A stretch of 64,000 bases of DNA from Aegilops tauschii subsp. strangulata (GCF_002575655.3 NC_053041.3:118016318-118080317), one strand, 5' to 3'; counted from the stretch's first letter, positions 43,305-55,974 are shown. Notes: generated from the letters alone by a model not told the origin. Translations and numbers: made by a program.

Positions 43305-46014
43305 CTGTTCCATATGTCCATGTGGAAGTAGTAAACTCTTTCACCTTGGCGAAGCACCAACGGCCCAGCGCAAGCATGCCATAGCTCCCTATATAATGGA
43401 TCACTAGAACTCCCTGCACAAAGGATTCATCATGTGAACCAGACATACAATTCAAGGGACCATTCACCTTAACTTATAGCAGATTTTAACTGTTGATCAT
43501 GATTTAATTTAACCAGTATTACTGTCTAAACTGGTATTGGATGCAGGGATCTACCACTTACCTGACGTGGTAGCACCAATGTACAATATAACCATAAGAT
43601 TTTCACTTCTCGAAATACAGGAGCTGCACCTCTTTGTTCCATTTCATCAACGAAACAAGAGTACTATATCAGTTAAGAGGCCACGGTGCACATAACCAAG
43701 AGAAATTGAGGGGTGGAAATGTATCAGTCAGACTATCAAAATTAGAAATTATATATCAGTCACAACAAATGCACCAGTTCATCAACCTAGACAGTAATAT
43801 TAGTAAAAGCTGCCTTTTGCTAGAAAACAATGCCGGGTCGCCCTGAATTATAAGAATTTAATCACTATTTTTCCTATTAAAAAAGAGTCAAGTGCCCAAG
43901 TCCACTTATCTGATTCATAAGCATCCACCCAGGAACTGAGCATTCTAGAAAAAACAATTACTCGCCAGGGATTCAGGAAAGCTCAACACAGGCAGAAGAA
44001 GCCGAGGAAACGCACGGCCACCAGAACATTAAGGGAAGCAAAGGAACCGAAGCTGAAGCACCCAAAGCACCGGAATTAGACATATTCGCCGGCCAGCCCA
44101 AACACGGCCAGAATTCAGGAGCAAGGCCAATCTGCTCATCCCATGCGCAGCTCCACCGATGTTGGCCCACAGCACCACGAGAACATGAGTGAGATGGCGA
44201 GAATCGTACGTGTCAGAGGAGGCGAGGCGGGAGATGTATCCAATCAATTGTACTAGCTATCAACATCAATGAACAAATCAAAGGCACACCTGAAGCACTC
44301 ACAGCTACAGAAGAGTGAATTGCAAAAAACATCGACATTAAAGGCTAGGGTTGCAGAAACCACACTTTTATAGTTTTATGCCAAAAACCACTAATTCTGA
44401 GGCTATTTTTTTTGCAGAAAACACTAGTCACTCAGTTTGCTCGTTTTAACCCTGATTATGATAGATGGAGCCCGCAAAAGCTGACGTGGCATAACGGTTC
44501 GGACTAGACGTCGTTAGACTTTTCTTTTTGCAAAAAACTCCTTTCTTAAGAAACAAATAGCGACTCCCATATGCTCAAGAAAAGAAAAACATGGGGAGTT
44601 CAGCCAGGAAAACAAGCCGCTACCGCCTGTTGACCGTCACAGTCCCCTCGACGGCCGCCCGTGAACGCCGCCGCCGGCGGCAGGCCTGTGCACGCCGCCA
44701 CCCCTACGTATCCGCCAGAATCTGGCCGGGAAAACGAGCCGCCACCGCCCATCGCCATGGTTGTGGACCTTTGCCGTCGCGCCCTTCCCTCTCAGCCAGC
44801 TCGCAGAATTCGACCGCATCATGGCAGTCAAGCACGACGTCGAGGGTGGGGACTCCAGCCACACCGCAGCAGATCCTTTTTTCCTCCCGGCCTCACAAGC
44901 TGCGCCGTCACCGTTGACTGACGTCCGAGCCGGTGGAGCTCGAGCGCACCGGCATGCGGGCCGAGGCCGCCGAGCCACGAGCAGCAGCTCCACAGCGCCT
45001 CCTCATGCGGCGGCCAAGCAGAGGCATCTCCCTGCGACGTCCAAGCAGTAGCAGCTCCGTGCGCCGGCCGACCAGCAGCTCTACTGTATCATCCCTGCAC
45101 CGGCCGAGAAGAAGTAGGGGCCTGCGCCGGCCGACCAGCAGCTCTACTGTATCATCCCTGCACCGGCCGAGAAGAAGTAGGGGCCTGCGCCGGCTGACCA
45201 ACAACTCCCCGTACCTCCCTGTGCCGGCCGCCAGCAGCTCCCCCGCACCTCTCCGGCGCTGGCCGAGCAGCGCCGACCGCCGGCGCTGGCCACGAGCACG
45301 CTGCCACCTCCGTGGAGGACAGACGAGGAGGCAGGCGACGGGGTGGGGGCTGATTGCTTTTTTCATTTTCGAATGAGGGTGTCTTTGTGAAATTACAGGG
45401 ACTGTTTTGTAAATCTGTATAAATCCCCTGCCTAACATTGTCAAATGTCAACCGCTATGCCACGTCAGCTTTTACGGGTCCCACCTGTCATAATCGTCAC
45501 TAAATGGGCCAAAGCCGCCAACTAGTGTTATTTGCAAAAAATTAGCCTCGGAATTAGTGTTTTTTGGCACAAAACTGTAGAAGTGTGGTTTCTGTAACCC
45601 TAGCCTTTAATGTCGATGTTTTCTGCAATTCACTCGCTACAGAACATCATACTCTAAATTCTGTCCCAGGAAAGGAATCGATAGAATTGGAACAAATTCA
45701 GCCATCTGAGTTGAGCAACTACTGAACCGAATCGAGAAGGATTTTATACCTTGAAGGCGTAGGCTTCAGCCTCGCACAGAGCCCTCTTCAGCTGGCCGCT
45801 CCGGTACCTCTCTGCAAGCGCAACCATAACAGCAGCGCATCAGCTCGATTCGATCCGGTCTTCCACCGTCGGCGGGACCCACTGTGGTTTCTCTCACCTC
45901 GGACGCGACGGCAGAGGGAGAGGACGCCTGGATACCGGCGGTGCCCACGAGCGCGGCCGCCACGTCCGCGACGACGACGGTGGCGATGGCGGCACAATCG
46001 TACAGGAACTCCAT
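43305..46014 (-). pseudogene. Candidate low-copy gene, partial exon set
   Basis: Three minus-strand exons fit splice signals. Exon 45898-46014 starts MEFLYDCAAIATVVVADV, with a GTGAGAG donor. Exon 45750-45809 reads RYRSGQLKRALCEAEAYAFK, then a GTATAA donor. Exon 43305-43413 reads GVLVIHYIGSYGMLALG then RWCFAKVKEF. The first two join in phase 0 only if the second of two tandem AG acceptors (TTGCAGAG) is used. The N-terminus is hydrophobic and may be a membrane or signal segment. No downstream exons are certain, and a MULE sits in an intron. I do not recognise the family; it may be an intact gene with missed exons or a fragment. Confidence 0.4.
44313..45635. mobile_element. Non-autonomous MULE in an intron, 1.3 kb
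   Basis: GCTACAGAA (9 bp) is duplicated at 44304-44312 and 45636-45644, the Mutator hallmark. The inverted ends begin GAGTGAATTGCA and match over about 120 bp or more. The GC-rich interior contains a 63-bp tandem repeat (45061-45123, 45124-45186 and a partial third). Since 63 is a multiple of three, open frames persist on both strands, but I see no motif. It may carry captured gene sequence. Confidence 0.9.
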
Positions 46015-47041
46015 CTCCTCCTCCTCCGACGGCAGTGTTCCCGCGTCGAGGTGAGGGGGGTGGCGCCGTCGGGAGGAGCTCGCGTAGGCAGGCCGGAGGT
46101 GGCCGGCGATCGGCGGAAGATGGTGGTAGTCTTTCGCGGTGTGTTGTTTAGCTTAGCGCAGCAGGGGGTTGGACAGGTGGTGCGCAGAAGGGGGTAGGTG
46201 AGTGGACAGGTGGTGTTGGTGACTTGCTGCTCCTAATTTATTTATTTCTCTTCGTTTTTTTCCTCTAGATAGTAGAACTGAAGGTAAAACACAATTGGTG
46301 CTTAAATTATTTGTGTAGCTGTGCCATTCTATATCTTCACAAATAGAATCTCAAGGCTGTGATTATAATGCTACTACTGATATGGGGTAGCAGAGTATGG
46401 TTTTATGAAGATATACCTTTGTCAACAAATATGTTGTTGCATTTATGGAGATCTTCGCATGACAGCACCAATGTCCAAAATATGTGATACTAACAAGATG
46501 GATAAATGCAAGAAATTCTCTAGATACTAATAGAAGTATTTTACTATTCAGATAGAATATGTTGTACATGTACTCTATTCTCAGTTAATAATTCAGTTGT
46601 GTTTTTTTTTTGGCATAATGTTGACAGTATATTCTATGTTGGCTGGAATATGCAAGGTAGTGTGAATGATAACAGGGGGTGCAATTCTACCAACTTCAAT
46701 AATTTTTTCCATTCAGAGTCATGTCTTCTCTGTAGCAACCTGAATTTGTCTCTTGCGGATTTAGTTTTCCAGAACATCTATGCCAAGTTAGTGTGCTTAA
46801 AGTGTTGCCGACTTCCAACCCATGTGTTAATTCAGTGATCACGGTGGGAGCAACATAAGTTGGGTAGTGCACAATTATTCTCTTGGCCACTACAAAGATA
46901 CACACATGTAAAACATACAACAAATTCTCAAAAACTTCACAAAAACAACAAACCTCAAGCAAACCAACAGGGCCTTGTATAAACTACTTTACCATGAATC
47001 AAATTTTGAGATGACTTATCAAATATTAAAAAAACTAAATA
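46015..47041. other. Upstream region of the candidate gene and unclassified DNA
   Basis: 46015-46240 is GC-rich and could be the promoter and 5' UTR of the minus-strand candidate gene. 46250-47041 is AT-rich with no supported frame and probably belongs to the Helitron whose 3' end is at 47089. Confidence 0.35.
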
Positions 47042-47396
47042 GCTTATCACTCCTTGTGGCGCGGCGTGCCGCCGCGCACTACCCGCTAGTAGCTTATCAA
47101 TCCATGTAGCGCGGCGTGCCGCCGCGCACTACCCGCTAGTATAAATCACATGTGGAAAGGTTTGTGCAGTTAGCTAGAGAAGCATGCGTCGTAGCAAAAT
47201 TGAATGCAATGGACTATAAATTCAGCAATTTTAAGATTGTCATTGGAAGAGTTCCGATTAGTATCTCAAACTGCTTGGCAACCATCAAACAAATGCCAAA
47301 CAAGTGGATAGTGTTGGGGTGAACAAAAAAGTTGGGGTGAGCCGGATCTAAAATCAATCCATGTAGCGCGGCGTGCCGCCGCGCACTACCCGCTAG
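47042..47396 (+). mobile_element. Three Helitron 3' termini in a row
   Basis: The hairpin GCGCGGCGTGCCGCCGCGC followed by ACTACCCGCTAG occurs three times, with CTAG ending at 47089, 47139 and 47396, each followed by T. An 8-bp perfect stem about 10 bp before CTAG is the Helitron 3' signature. The first two are 50 bp apart. The third arises from the 257-bp tandem duplication listed next. The 5' TC end was not located. Confidence 0.8.
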
Positions 47397-47610
47397 TATA
47401 AATCATATGTGGAAAAGTTTGTGCAGTTAGCTAGAGAAGCATGCGTTGTAGCAAAATTGAATGCAATGGACTATAAATTCAGCAATTTTAAGATTGTCAT
47501 TGGAAGAGTTCCAATCAATATCTCAAACTGCTTGGCAACCATCAAACAAATGTCAAACAAGTGGGATAGTGTTGGGGTGAACAAAAAAGTTGGGGTGAGC
47601 CGGATCTAAA
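47097..47610 (+). repeat. 257-bp tandem duplication across a Helitron end
   Basis: 47097-47353 and 47354-47610 are nearly identical. Each holds one Helitron terminus plus about 214 bp of flank (from ATAAATCA to GCCGGATCTAAA). Confidence 0.9.
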
Positions 47611-49026
47611 CACCGGCCAGGTGAACACACTATAATTAAGAGTTTCAATTGAAAAAAATTTGTTAGATTTTAAATTGCTAGGTAAACTTCCGATTGGTCA
47701 GCCTCTGATTCTTGTCGAGGCAGAACCTTTTTTTAGAAGGCGAAAAGAATCAGAGGATTGTGGTTTGGCTGACGAACTAGACACCGCGACGGCGCGACCA
47801 GTCATAACCACGACAAAGACGATAAAGGAAAAAAATTTAAGGGTAGATGCCAGAAAAAGGCGTGCATGCTGCTAAAAGCAGCACGGAGTGGATTCTTCGG
47901 ACCCTCGCAAAGCAGAGTACAACGCAGCTAAAAGAGCAAGAACAGAAACGACCCGCAGCTTTCTTCCAAAACCTTTTTACTCTTCGCCAAAAGTACATGG
48001 TAGCGGCAGCAGGAGAGTACTACCCTGTATATATATGGCAGCACCGTCGGATATCCATCCTTCCTCAAAGAACAAGGCATGAACAAGAATGACGTTGCTT
48101 TTCTTGGTTCAGTAGGTGCCACCGGTGGCTATCCCGCCTGCCACGTACGAACCTCGGCTGCGCGGGTGCAACATGAGCGCGCCGGTCCCGCAACCAGACG
48201 CTGACATCGCCAGCGCCCATCCGTCACCTGACCTGCGTCAACTGTCAAGCGGAGACATTAGCAGCAGCATGTTTCGCACTCAGCGCATCGGCGTACGTCC
48301 GGTCGCCGTGCGCGCGCGGCCGGAAAGGCAGACCGGAGGAGAGGTGGTACACGGGATCAGTGTACGTATTCAGTAGCATCTTGGCAACTGAATGAACGGC
48401 GTGATAATAATGCTGGCCCCATTGGTGGTTGGGCCTCACGGGCTCACCTGCCTCCCCATGTGCGCGATTCATTCTTCCTGAGGCGGTGCGGCGAGCTTCG
48501 AAAGGCCTCGCGCGGCATGGACCTTTCGGCGCGATATCTCAGAATCCAGAACTCCAAATCATTCTCACCATTCCCTTGACTGGCTTTGTTTTACGCGAAG
48601 AACGTTCGGGAGCAATGGACACGGCGTGGTGTAGCGCCTGATCTGCTCTGTCTGGACACGGACGCGTACGTGCAGCTAGAAAACAAACACTGTTTCGCCG
48701 TTCGAGTAGGAGCTTCCAGTGTAGCCTACCGGGCCACCGTCCTCTCTTGAATCGCAGATTTACACTAGTGTACATCATAAGATTCCTTCATGCGGTTCTC
48801 GCAGATAGCGGTAAAACACTGCGACTCTCGATCTCACAATTTTCTCCACTGGAGCATGTCCGGACGCAACGGCAAGCATCGCCATGTCACCAAATCGAAC
48901 AAAAGGACAGGATTCCCCGAATCGGATTCAGTCGCTGATGGATCATCTCTGTTGAGTATGTTGATTACTATGAAGTATAGAATAAAGTAAGATTTGGTCC
49001 TGCCATGTCTTATACTTCAAGTTGAT
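47611..49026. other. Apparently low-copy sequence without a recognised gene
   Basis: This mixed-composition stretch shows no similarity to anything else in the window. Open frames at 47847-48092, 48116-48376 and 48429-48641 (plus) have ATGs but no motifs or convincing splice sites. A TATATATA box at 48029 is possible. It could be a gene remnant or promoter region. Confidence 0.3.
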
Positions 49027-49329
49027 CTTTTTTTAGCCCTAACTGTAGAACAATCGTTCTATGATGCTTTCATTAATAAAAGAAGATAACAAAGTACAAA
49101 ACTATTTTACAAATATTACAAGTGGTCACAGACATCTCAGCCTATACCAGTTTTAGGGAACATGATCACACCCATTATAGAATCAGGTCAGTCCAATCTT
49201 TAATCCTGCTTGCTTTGTCCTCTTTAGTCCTGAGTTGCACAGCCCCATAGCCCTTCGGCCAAATAAAATTTCCACATATCATTAGAAAGAGGAGCTGATC
49301 TAAAGATCTTATCGTTCCTCACAGACCAA
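49027..49329 (-). mobile_element. LINE 3' end fragment
   Basis: A T-run at 49027-49034 (A tail on the minus strand) is followed by TTAGCCCTAACTG and sequence in the style of a plant LINE 3' UTR. CACTA-D is inserted in it at 49330. No coding motif is visible. Confidence 0.4.
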
Positions 49330-49913
49330 CACAAGTAGAAAAAGGTCCATTTGTCCCGGTTTAGATGCCCATTTGTTCCGGTTCTGGAATCAGGACTAAA
49401 GGGTCGGGACTAAAGCCCAACACCTTTAGTCCCGGTTCGCTTACGAACCGAGACAGGTGGGGCTCCACGTGGCCGCTGCGGCGAGCCTGGGCAAGAGGGC
49501 CTTTAGTCCCGGTTGGTAACACCAACCGGGACCAAAGAGCATCCACGCGTCAGCATCTCAGGAGCTGGGGTTTTTGTTTTTGTTTTGAAAGGGGGGGGGG
49601 GGGGGGGGTTGGGGGGTTTTGGAGGGTTAGTTTAGGTGTTTCATATATTTTGTTAGCTAGCTAATAGAGAGAAGTGACCTCTCTTATCTTCGTTCTTGGT
49701 CAACGCTAGGTACTATACGTATAGACAGACATCGACACGCTAGTTAGTAAGTAAATGAAGGAACCATTAAGTACACAAGATCGTCATGAACATATATGGA
49801 GAGAAGTGATCGGCCTCTCCTTCTCCGAGAGAATGGTCGAACAACAAGTTTTCGTATACTATCCGACGCTACTAGCTAGCTACATATATACAATATAAGA
49901 TCTCTTACAATCC
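49330..49913. repeat. Left end and subterminal repeats of CACTA-D
   Basis: CCCGGTT/AACCGGG units to about 49540, then a G-run near 49590-49608 whose length may be unreliable, then AT-rich sequence leading to the Ulp1-like exons. No other gene. Confidence 0.85.
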
Positions 49914-52900
49914 CTAACATCTGAAGTCATGTTCCACATGGTATTCTCCGGCTGGATTGATGACGTGGTCAAGAAAGAATCCCGCCAATTCCTATTGAAT
50001 TGCTCGTATGCGATCTTGTGGTAGGAGTTCATCCCGTATCTGCCAGATCTAAATTGAAGAAGAGGGTCAATACATGTGTATGAATGAAATTCAACACAAA
50101 TGATGGTAATAAAATCAAATTGTGAATAGTTTTGCTTAGGCACTTCATATTGTTTTTCAGAGTAGCCCCGCTTATTAGAGGGCGTCGCGTTGTAGATGAA
50201 CTCGCAAACGTAGTATCCACAGAAATCATTCCCGGCTTCCTGCCACAAGCACTTTACGAGAAATAGAGGTCAATCAAAATGATAAGCAAGCATGCTAAAT
50301 GGTATTGATGAAACTAGCTAGAATCAATGGGAGATGCGCGAAACTAGGTAGTAGTACTTACTTTCGGGTGTTTAAATCGCAGCTCGGTCGGCAGTCCCGG
50401 AGAAATTGCGGTGAACTCTTTCCAAATCCTGCCAGGCAAAGAAAATAATTACTTGATATAAGGAAATGAAAAAAGTTGCCGATATGGTGCGATAATGATC
50501 GATTGAACTTACTTCTCGAGCATTCGAGTCATGTCCCCATAGTCCTCGGGATCTTTTCGTCTCGAGTCTAAGACGGTTACTTCTCCCCGCTCAAGCTTAA
50601 TCTCTAGGAGAATAAAGTGGAACCTGCGCACGCATGCATAACTCATCAGTTACATTACTATAACCTCGAGTAATAAGGGAAACTGAATGTGCACAAGATA
50701 GTAACACTCACTTGAAATTGTAAGGAAAGAGTATTTTATCTTTGCTTTGATTTTTGAGCAACGATTGTAGCAAGTTGTCCTCGATTTTTGTGACATGGTG
50801 TTGAACCGTAAATTCATGTATGATATTTGGGTTAATGAACCCAATGTCATAGATTTGTGCTTTTCTGCATTCGACGATCTTCAATTTGCATAATATAGTG
50901 AGGATAATTATATATACATGCAATGAAAAAGCTGAGCTATATATAGAGACTTAATTACAGAAGTAGTACTTAGAGACAGTAGCAAGCCACGAGTGATTTG
51001 TCGAGGGCCTTTTGATTGTAGAACTGGAAAAAATCGTCAAAATCAACAGATAGCAGTTCTTGTCCAATGAAGTCGTGGTCCTGTTTAATTCTCATCGTCA
51101 AAGCATCCTTTCAAGACTCGCTGCAGGTTTTCATGTACCATTGATGGAATCTCCGCATCATCGTTGTTAGAGGAGGACTTCCATATTTTACGAGGGGCTT
51201 CCCATACTCGTATTTGAATGTGTCCACCTCCATTGTATCAAACACAATATCATCGCTCAGGTAATCGGCAGGATTGGTACCGGGCGCCATCCCCAGCAGA
51301 ATTGCGATGATATCGCTAGACACCTTGAGCGGGGGGCACGATTGGTTCGCCTGTTCGCCGAGCTGGGGAATTTTTTTCCCACTTCTTCGTTCTGTTAACC
51401 TTTTATCACTTGAAGGAGTTCCCTACTGGCGCGCATCTTCCGATATCTTTTTAAGACAGCGAACATGGTTGTCATCCGGCGGAGGCGGCGGTGGTCACTT
51501 CAGGGCATTGATAGTGCGCTTCCCTTTCAACGGATCTATCTTCTCCTCCGGAGGTGGATGTTTCATAGATCTTCGCGTTTCAGAGAAGTCCCTCACTTGG
51601 GCTTCACAGATCTTCGTGTTTTCCTCCACGGTCATCTCGTATGGTAACTTCTCTAGATGCTTGAGAGATGGACCGAATCTGTATTGCCTCCCGCCTCTGG
51701 TTGTACTGCTAGACGCCGGAGCGGTGGCGTCTCTCTTCTGTTGCTGCTGACGAGTAGTAGAACGAGGCGGGAGCGGCGGCGTCTGTCTTCCGCCGTTGCT
51801 GACGAGGCGGAGGAGGAGGTGGGCTGCTCGGATGCGCCGGAGCAGGCGGAGAAGGAGGCGGAGTGCCGGCCTCACGCGCCGGAGCAGCCGGCGATGGAGG
51901 CGGAGTGCCTTGATCACTCGCCGGAGGAGGAGGAGGCGGAGTGCCCTGACTCATTGGAGGCGGAGGCATCCAGTTCGGAAGCTTGATGTGCTCCTTCCGC
52001 CATAGACATGGAATCTTCAGAGCAAGACCTAGCTGAGTCTCCCCTTCACCTCTAGGGTGGTCAAGCCCGAGCTCCTCAAATCCCTCCGTTACTTCATCCA
52101 CCATCACAATAGCATAGCCTTGTGGAATCGGAGGCAGTGAAAAGTTCCGTCGGGTTCAGGAGGTGCAACAGAGCCGACAGCCGCCTTGACTTTGAGGTTC
52201 TGCCATTGCGTCATAAGCTGGCAATGTTGAGCCTCCATGATAGCATCCACCGGGTAGCTAGGAGCCGTGAAGTCAGGCTGTTGAACGAGCTTGGTGGAAG
52301 CCACGCTGCTTCTCCGCTGAGATGGCGGGGTAGCTTCTGGGGTAGCTCCGGCAGGTCGCTGGCTCTCAACTTGTTCCTCTAGCTTTCGTACCCTTGCATT
52401 CAACTTCTGCATTTCGCTTTGCTCCAGTTTCCTCTTCCTCTCCCGGGTTTTGTAACCGCCTGAGTCAGGAAACCCAACCTTCTACGCAACGGAGCCTGGC
52501 ATGCCTCGTGTTCGTCCAGGGTGCTCAGGATTCCCGAGGGCCTCTGTCAACTCGTCGTTCTATCTGTCGGGAATGAACGCCCCTTGCTGCACTGCGGTGA
52601 TACACTTCTGAAGCTTCTTGACGGGTATTGCAAGTTGCTCGTCTGTCCAAACGCACTTCCTTGTTTCAGGGTCCAAGGTTCCCCCAACCCCAAAGAACCA
52701 AGTCCTTTAACGGTCTGGTCAGTTCAATGCCTCGGGTTCGACCCCTTTAGCAAGCAGGTCATTCTCAGGTTTGTCCCACAACGGTCGGGCTTTGAGGTAG
52801 ACACCTGACCCCGTGCGATGGTGATACTGCTTCTTTGCAGCATTGTTCTTGTTTGTCTCTGACGTATTCTTACTCTTGTCCGATGTTTTGTTGGCCACAA

Positions 52901-53739
52901 ATGCGGGCCAGTGATCTCTTATCTTCTCAAATCGGCCAGTGAATTCTGGATTCTTCCCTTTATCGACATACGATTATTTCAACTCATTCTTCCACTTCCT
53001 GAATAGATCTGCCATCTTCTTAAGAGCATGAGCCTTGACCAATGGCTCTATAACTGGCTTATCCGGATCCTCCTCTGGCGGTAAGGTGAAATTTGCCTTC
53101 AGCGAGGTCCAAAGATCATCTTTCTGTCTATCGTTGACATAAGAAACTTCAGGGTCTTCGTTCTTAGGCTTATTCCATTGCTGGATCCTGATAGGGATCA
53201 TGTCCCTAACAATAGCCCCGCACTGAGCAGAAAATGCTTCCTTGGTCCGCCTGGGTTCAATCGGTTGGCCATCGTCCGTGATTGTTGTGATCGTGAACCT
53301 TTCATCCTGGCGCAACCTTTTCTTCAGGCCTCGTCTCATTAACAAAGTTTGGCTCGATCTGGAGGGCTAGAAAAGAAGAAAGAAGGGTTAATATATGTAC
53401 ATACCAAAATAATTAATGCATCAATTAGCTAGTCAGCACAGGCTTAATTAATATATTTACCTCGCCGGACTTTGCAATAGCTCCCTCCTCCGCTCAGTCA
53501 CCGGAGCCGTCATCACAGTCTCCTTCTTCCACCGGCATTCGGTCACCGGAGCCATCATGATCATGTCCTTCCTCCTCCATTGTTCGATCAACGGAGCCTT
53601 CACCCTCTCCTTCCAGACCATCGGTGTCGTTGAGATACGACAAGACATCACCTCCGCCGAGGATTATGTCCTCCATTGTTTCCAAGTCTCTTTGCTCTAT
53701 AGTTTCTGCAAATATTACAACATGGCAATTAATATACAA
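49914..53739 (-). pseudogene. CACTA-D second gene: Transposase_24-like plus Ulp1-like
   Basis: Same order as in CACTA-A. The acidic first exon (MEDIILGGGDVLSYLND) is near 53680. A region with RFEKIRDHWPAFVA continues without the stop seen in CACTA-A. A coiled coil and proline-rich linker follow. The Ulp1-like exons show GFINPN, FHFILLEIKL...VLDSRR (His, Asp) and AGNDFCGYYVCEF (catalytic Cys), reaching a stop at 49914. Several frameshifts break the linker (51323-52412), and GAG has become TAG in the last exon near 49965. The lesions differ from those in CACTA-A, so the two copies decayed independently. Confidence 0.85.
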
Positions 53740-54035
53740 ACATGAGAGATGGATATATTAGTGGCAAACATGGACCTAGCTAGCTAATCACAACAAGGAA
53801 TATTAATTAGTGGCCTCGACGCTTCTACGGTTTGGGGTGGCCTCGACAGCGCTTCTAGGGTTTGGGGTGGCCTCGATGACAATGCTCTTTTAACCTGGTA
53901 AATTTGGGTGGCCTCGGCAACGCTTCTAGGGTTTGGGGTGGCCTCGGCAACGCTTCTAGGGTTTGGGTCGGACCGCCTATCTCATGACTGTTCAACGTCC
54001 GGGCCGACAAGAGATTTAACAAAATGGCGCCATTC
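53740..54035. repeat. GGTTTGGGGTGGCCTCG minisatellite
   Basis: The phrase CTTCTAGGGTTTGGGGTGG recurs about four times between 53820 and 53965. CACTA-A has a single trace near 10390. No gene. Confidence 0.7.
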
Positions 54036-54479
54036 TGGATGTGCAGAAAATGGTCACTATTTTTCCTGATCTCATCTACCCTTCTATATGTCACGTTGTC
54101 TAGTGTCAAAGGATTCAAGAAAACCATGGCTTCATTATTAGCCGGAAGTAACAGGCGCATGATGGTATGAAGCTCTCCAAAGTTATTTTGGAACGGAGTC
54201 CTGATAGGATAATTCGCTTTTGGTACGAAGTTCAGCAAGAGCCTTTCGAATATCGCTATTTGGAAGGCCTTTGCTAAACTTCGTACAAAAAGTGAATTAT
54301 CCTATCAGGACTCCGTTCCAAAATAATTTTGGAGAGCTTCATACCATCATGCGCCTGTTACTTCTGGCTAATTATGAAACCATGGATTTCTTCAATACTT
54401 TGACACAAGAGAACGTGCACATATAGAATGGTAGACGAGATCAGGAAAAATATGGATCAACTTAATTATGCACATCCAT
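54036..54479. repeat. Large inverted repeat, arms about 215 bp
   Basis: 54036-54250 and 54262-54479 are inverted copies (about 90% by eye) with almost no spacer; the centre TTCGAATATCG is itself near-palindromic. Both arms preserve a coding-like sequence (NYPIRTPFQNNFGELH, then TIMRLLL), so a gene fragment was duplicated head to head. CACTA-A lacks it. Read-through would give a long double-stranded RNA. Confidence 0.85.
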
Positions 54480-55538
54480 AATGGGGGGATTCTTGATAAT
54501 CTCTTATAATTCTCGAGAGAGTTTGTCGGGTAGGGGCGGGAGGGGGTAGGAGATCGACAACGTTATTTTCTAAGGTTCGGGTGTCCTCGAGAGGTGGTCG
54601 AGCGAGAGGGGGTTGATCGACGTCCCCCCTCGACCCTCGGCGACCCTCGACCCTCTACCCTAGTTCCCGACCCTCGACCGCTCGACGATCCTCGACACCC
54701 TCGTTCCCGATAAAAAATAAGAAGAGGAAGAAGAAGAAAAAAAGAGGAGAAGAAGAAGGAATAGGGGAAATGAAGAAAAAATATAAGAAGAAAAAAATAG
54801 GAGAAGGAAAAAATAGAAGAAAAAAAGAGAGGAGTTCTTCTCCGCTTTTTTTCTTCTTCTATTTTTTCTTCTTCTCCCCTATTCCTTCTTCTTCTCCTTT
54901 TTTTTCTTCTTCTTCTTATTATTTTTTAGAGCCGCTCTAAAATGCTAACCGGGGGGGGGGGGGGGGGGTGCTCTCGTGGTCTAAAATCGGTCTATGCACG
55001 ATAGAAATATTTTACCTTAATAACATAGAAAAAATGTTATCGGGAAGGGGGTATATCGACTCCCCCCCTCATGTCGAAGTTATTGGGGAGGGGGTATATC
55101 GACAACGACGACATACATACATGGAAAAAATGTTATTAGGGAGGGGGTATATCGACCCCCCCCCCCTCAATGTCCTCTCCTTCTTTTTCTTCTTCCTCCT
55201 TCGTTGTTCCTAGATAAATTTTTCTAAAAATGTAACTTTTGCATATATAAAACTTTTTCTTCTTCTTCCTTCTTCCTTATTCCTTCTTCCTAGATATATA
55301 AAACTTTTCTAAAAATGTAACCAACCTAAAATGCACTAAATTAGAGAACATACATAGATACCACTTTTCTAAAAATGTAACTTTTGCATATATGAACATA
55401 TATACACAGAGAACATACATACATATATACATTTTTCTAAAATTGCAAAAAACAATCATCATATATATGAACAAAAAATCTGGAAAAAAATTAGGACATA
55501 TAATCATATATACACACACACATATATATAGGGATGTG

Positions 55539-55547
<9 letters not shown>
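54480..55547. repeat. Purine/pyrimidine foldback and minisatellite of CACTA-D
   Basis: 54718-54945 is a purine tract followed by its complement, as in CACTA-A. An 18-G run at 54951-54968 and GGAGGGGGTATATCGAC repeats (55030-55165) follow, then AT-rich sequence. No gene. Confidence 0.8.

Positions 55548-55620
<73 letters not shown>
55548..55620. repeat. (TA)n microsatellite
   Basis: About 72 bp of alternating TA, preceded by a short (GT)n run. Frames through it are artefacts. Confidence 0.95.
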
Positions 55621-55623
<3 letters not shown>

Positions 55624-55922
55624 GAGAGGAGGAGGCTGGCCGGACCGAACGTGGCGGCATGGTCGGGGCAGGAATGGTTGGGGCAGGCCGGGGGCGCGGG
55701 GCGGCGTCGGGGCAGGGCCACGGGGTGGCCGGCGTCGAGGCAGGGGGCACGGGGCGACGGCGACGAGGCAGGGGGCACGGGGCGGCGTGTCAGGGCAGGG
55801 CAGGGCGCGCGGGGCGACAGCGACGAGGAGTGGGCGGCGACTGTGACGGCGACCTCGGGGCAGCGACGGCGAGCACGGGCAGCCTGGCGGCGTCGATGAG
55901 CTCGGGGTCGTCGGGGGGCTAA
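55621..55922 (-). other. GC-rich leader of CACTA-D
   Basis: GGGGCGGC/GGCGACGG-repetitive block equivalent to 11431-11766. Open frames are low-complexity. Confidence 0.5.
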
Positions 55923-55974
55923 TGGTCGATGAAAACTGAAAAATTTACAAGTGTTGCTTATATACACGAAGCAT

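Noticed and set aside
45470..45490. Another GGTCCCACC word
   Set aside because: Inside the MULE end, without TATAAG 26 nt downstream, hairpin or T-run; not a cassette.
55392..55922. Open frames with Tyr-Ile repeats
   Set aside because: Translation of the (TA)n microsatellite, not a protein.
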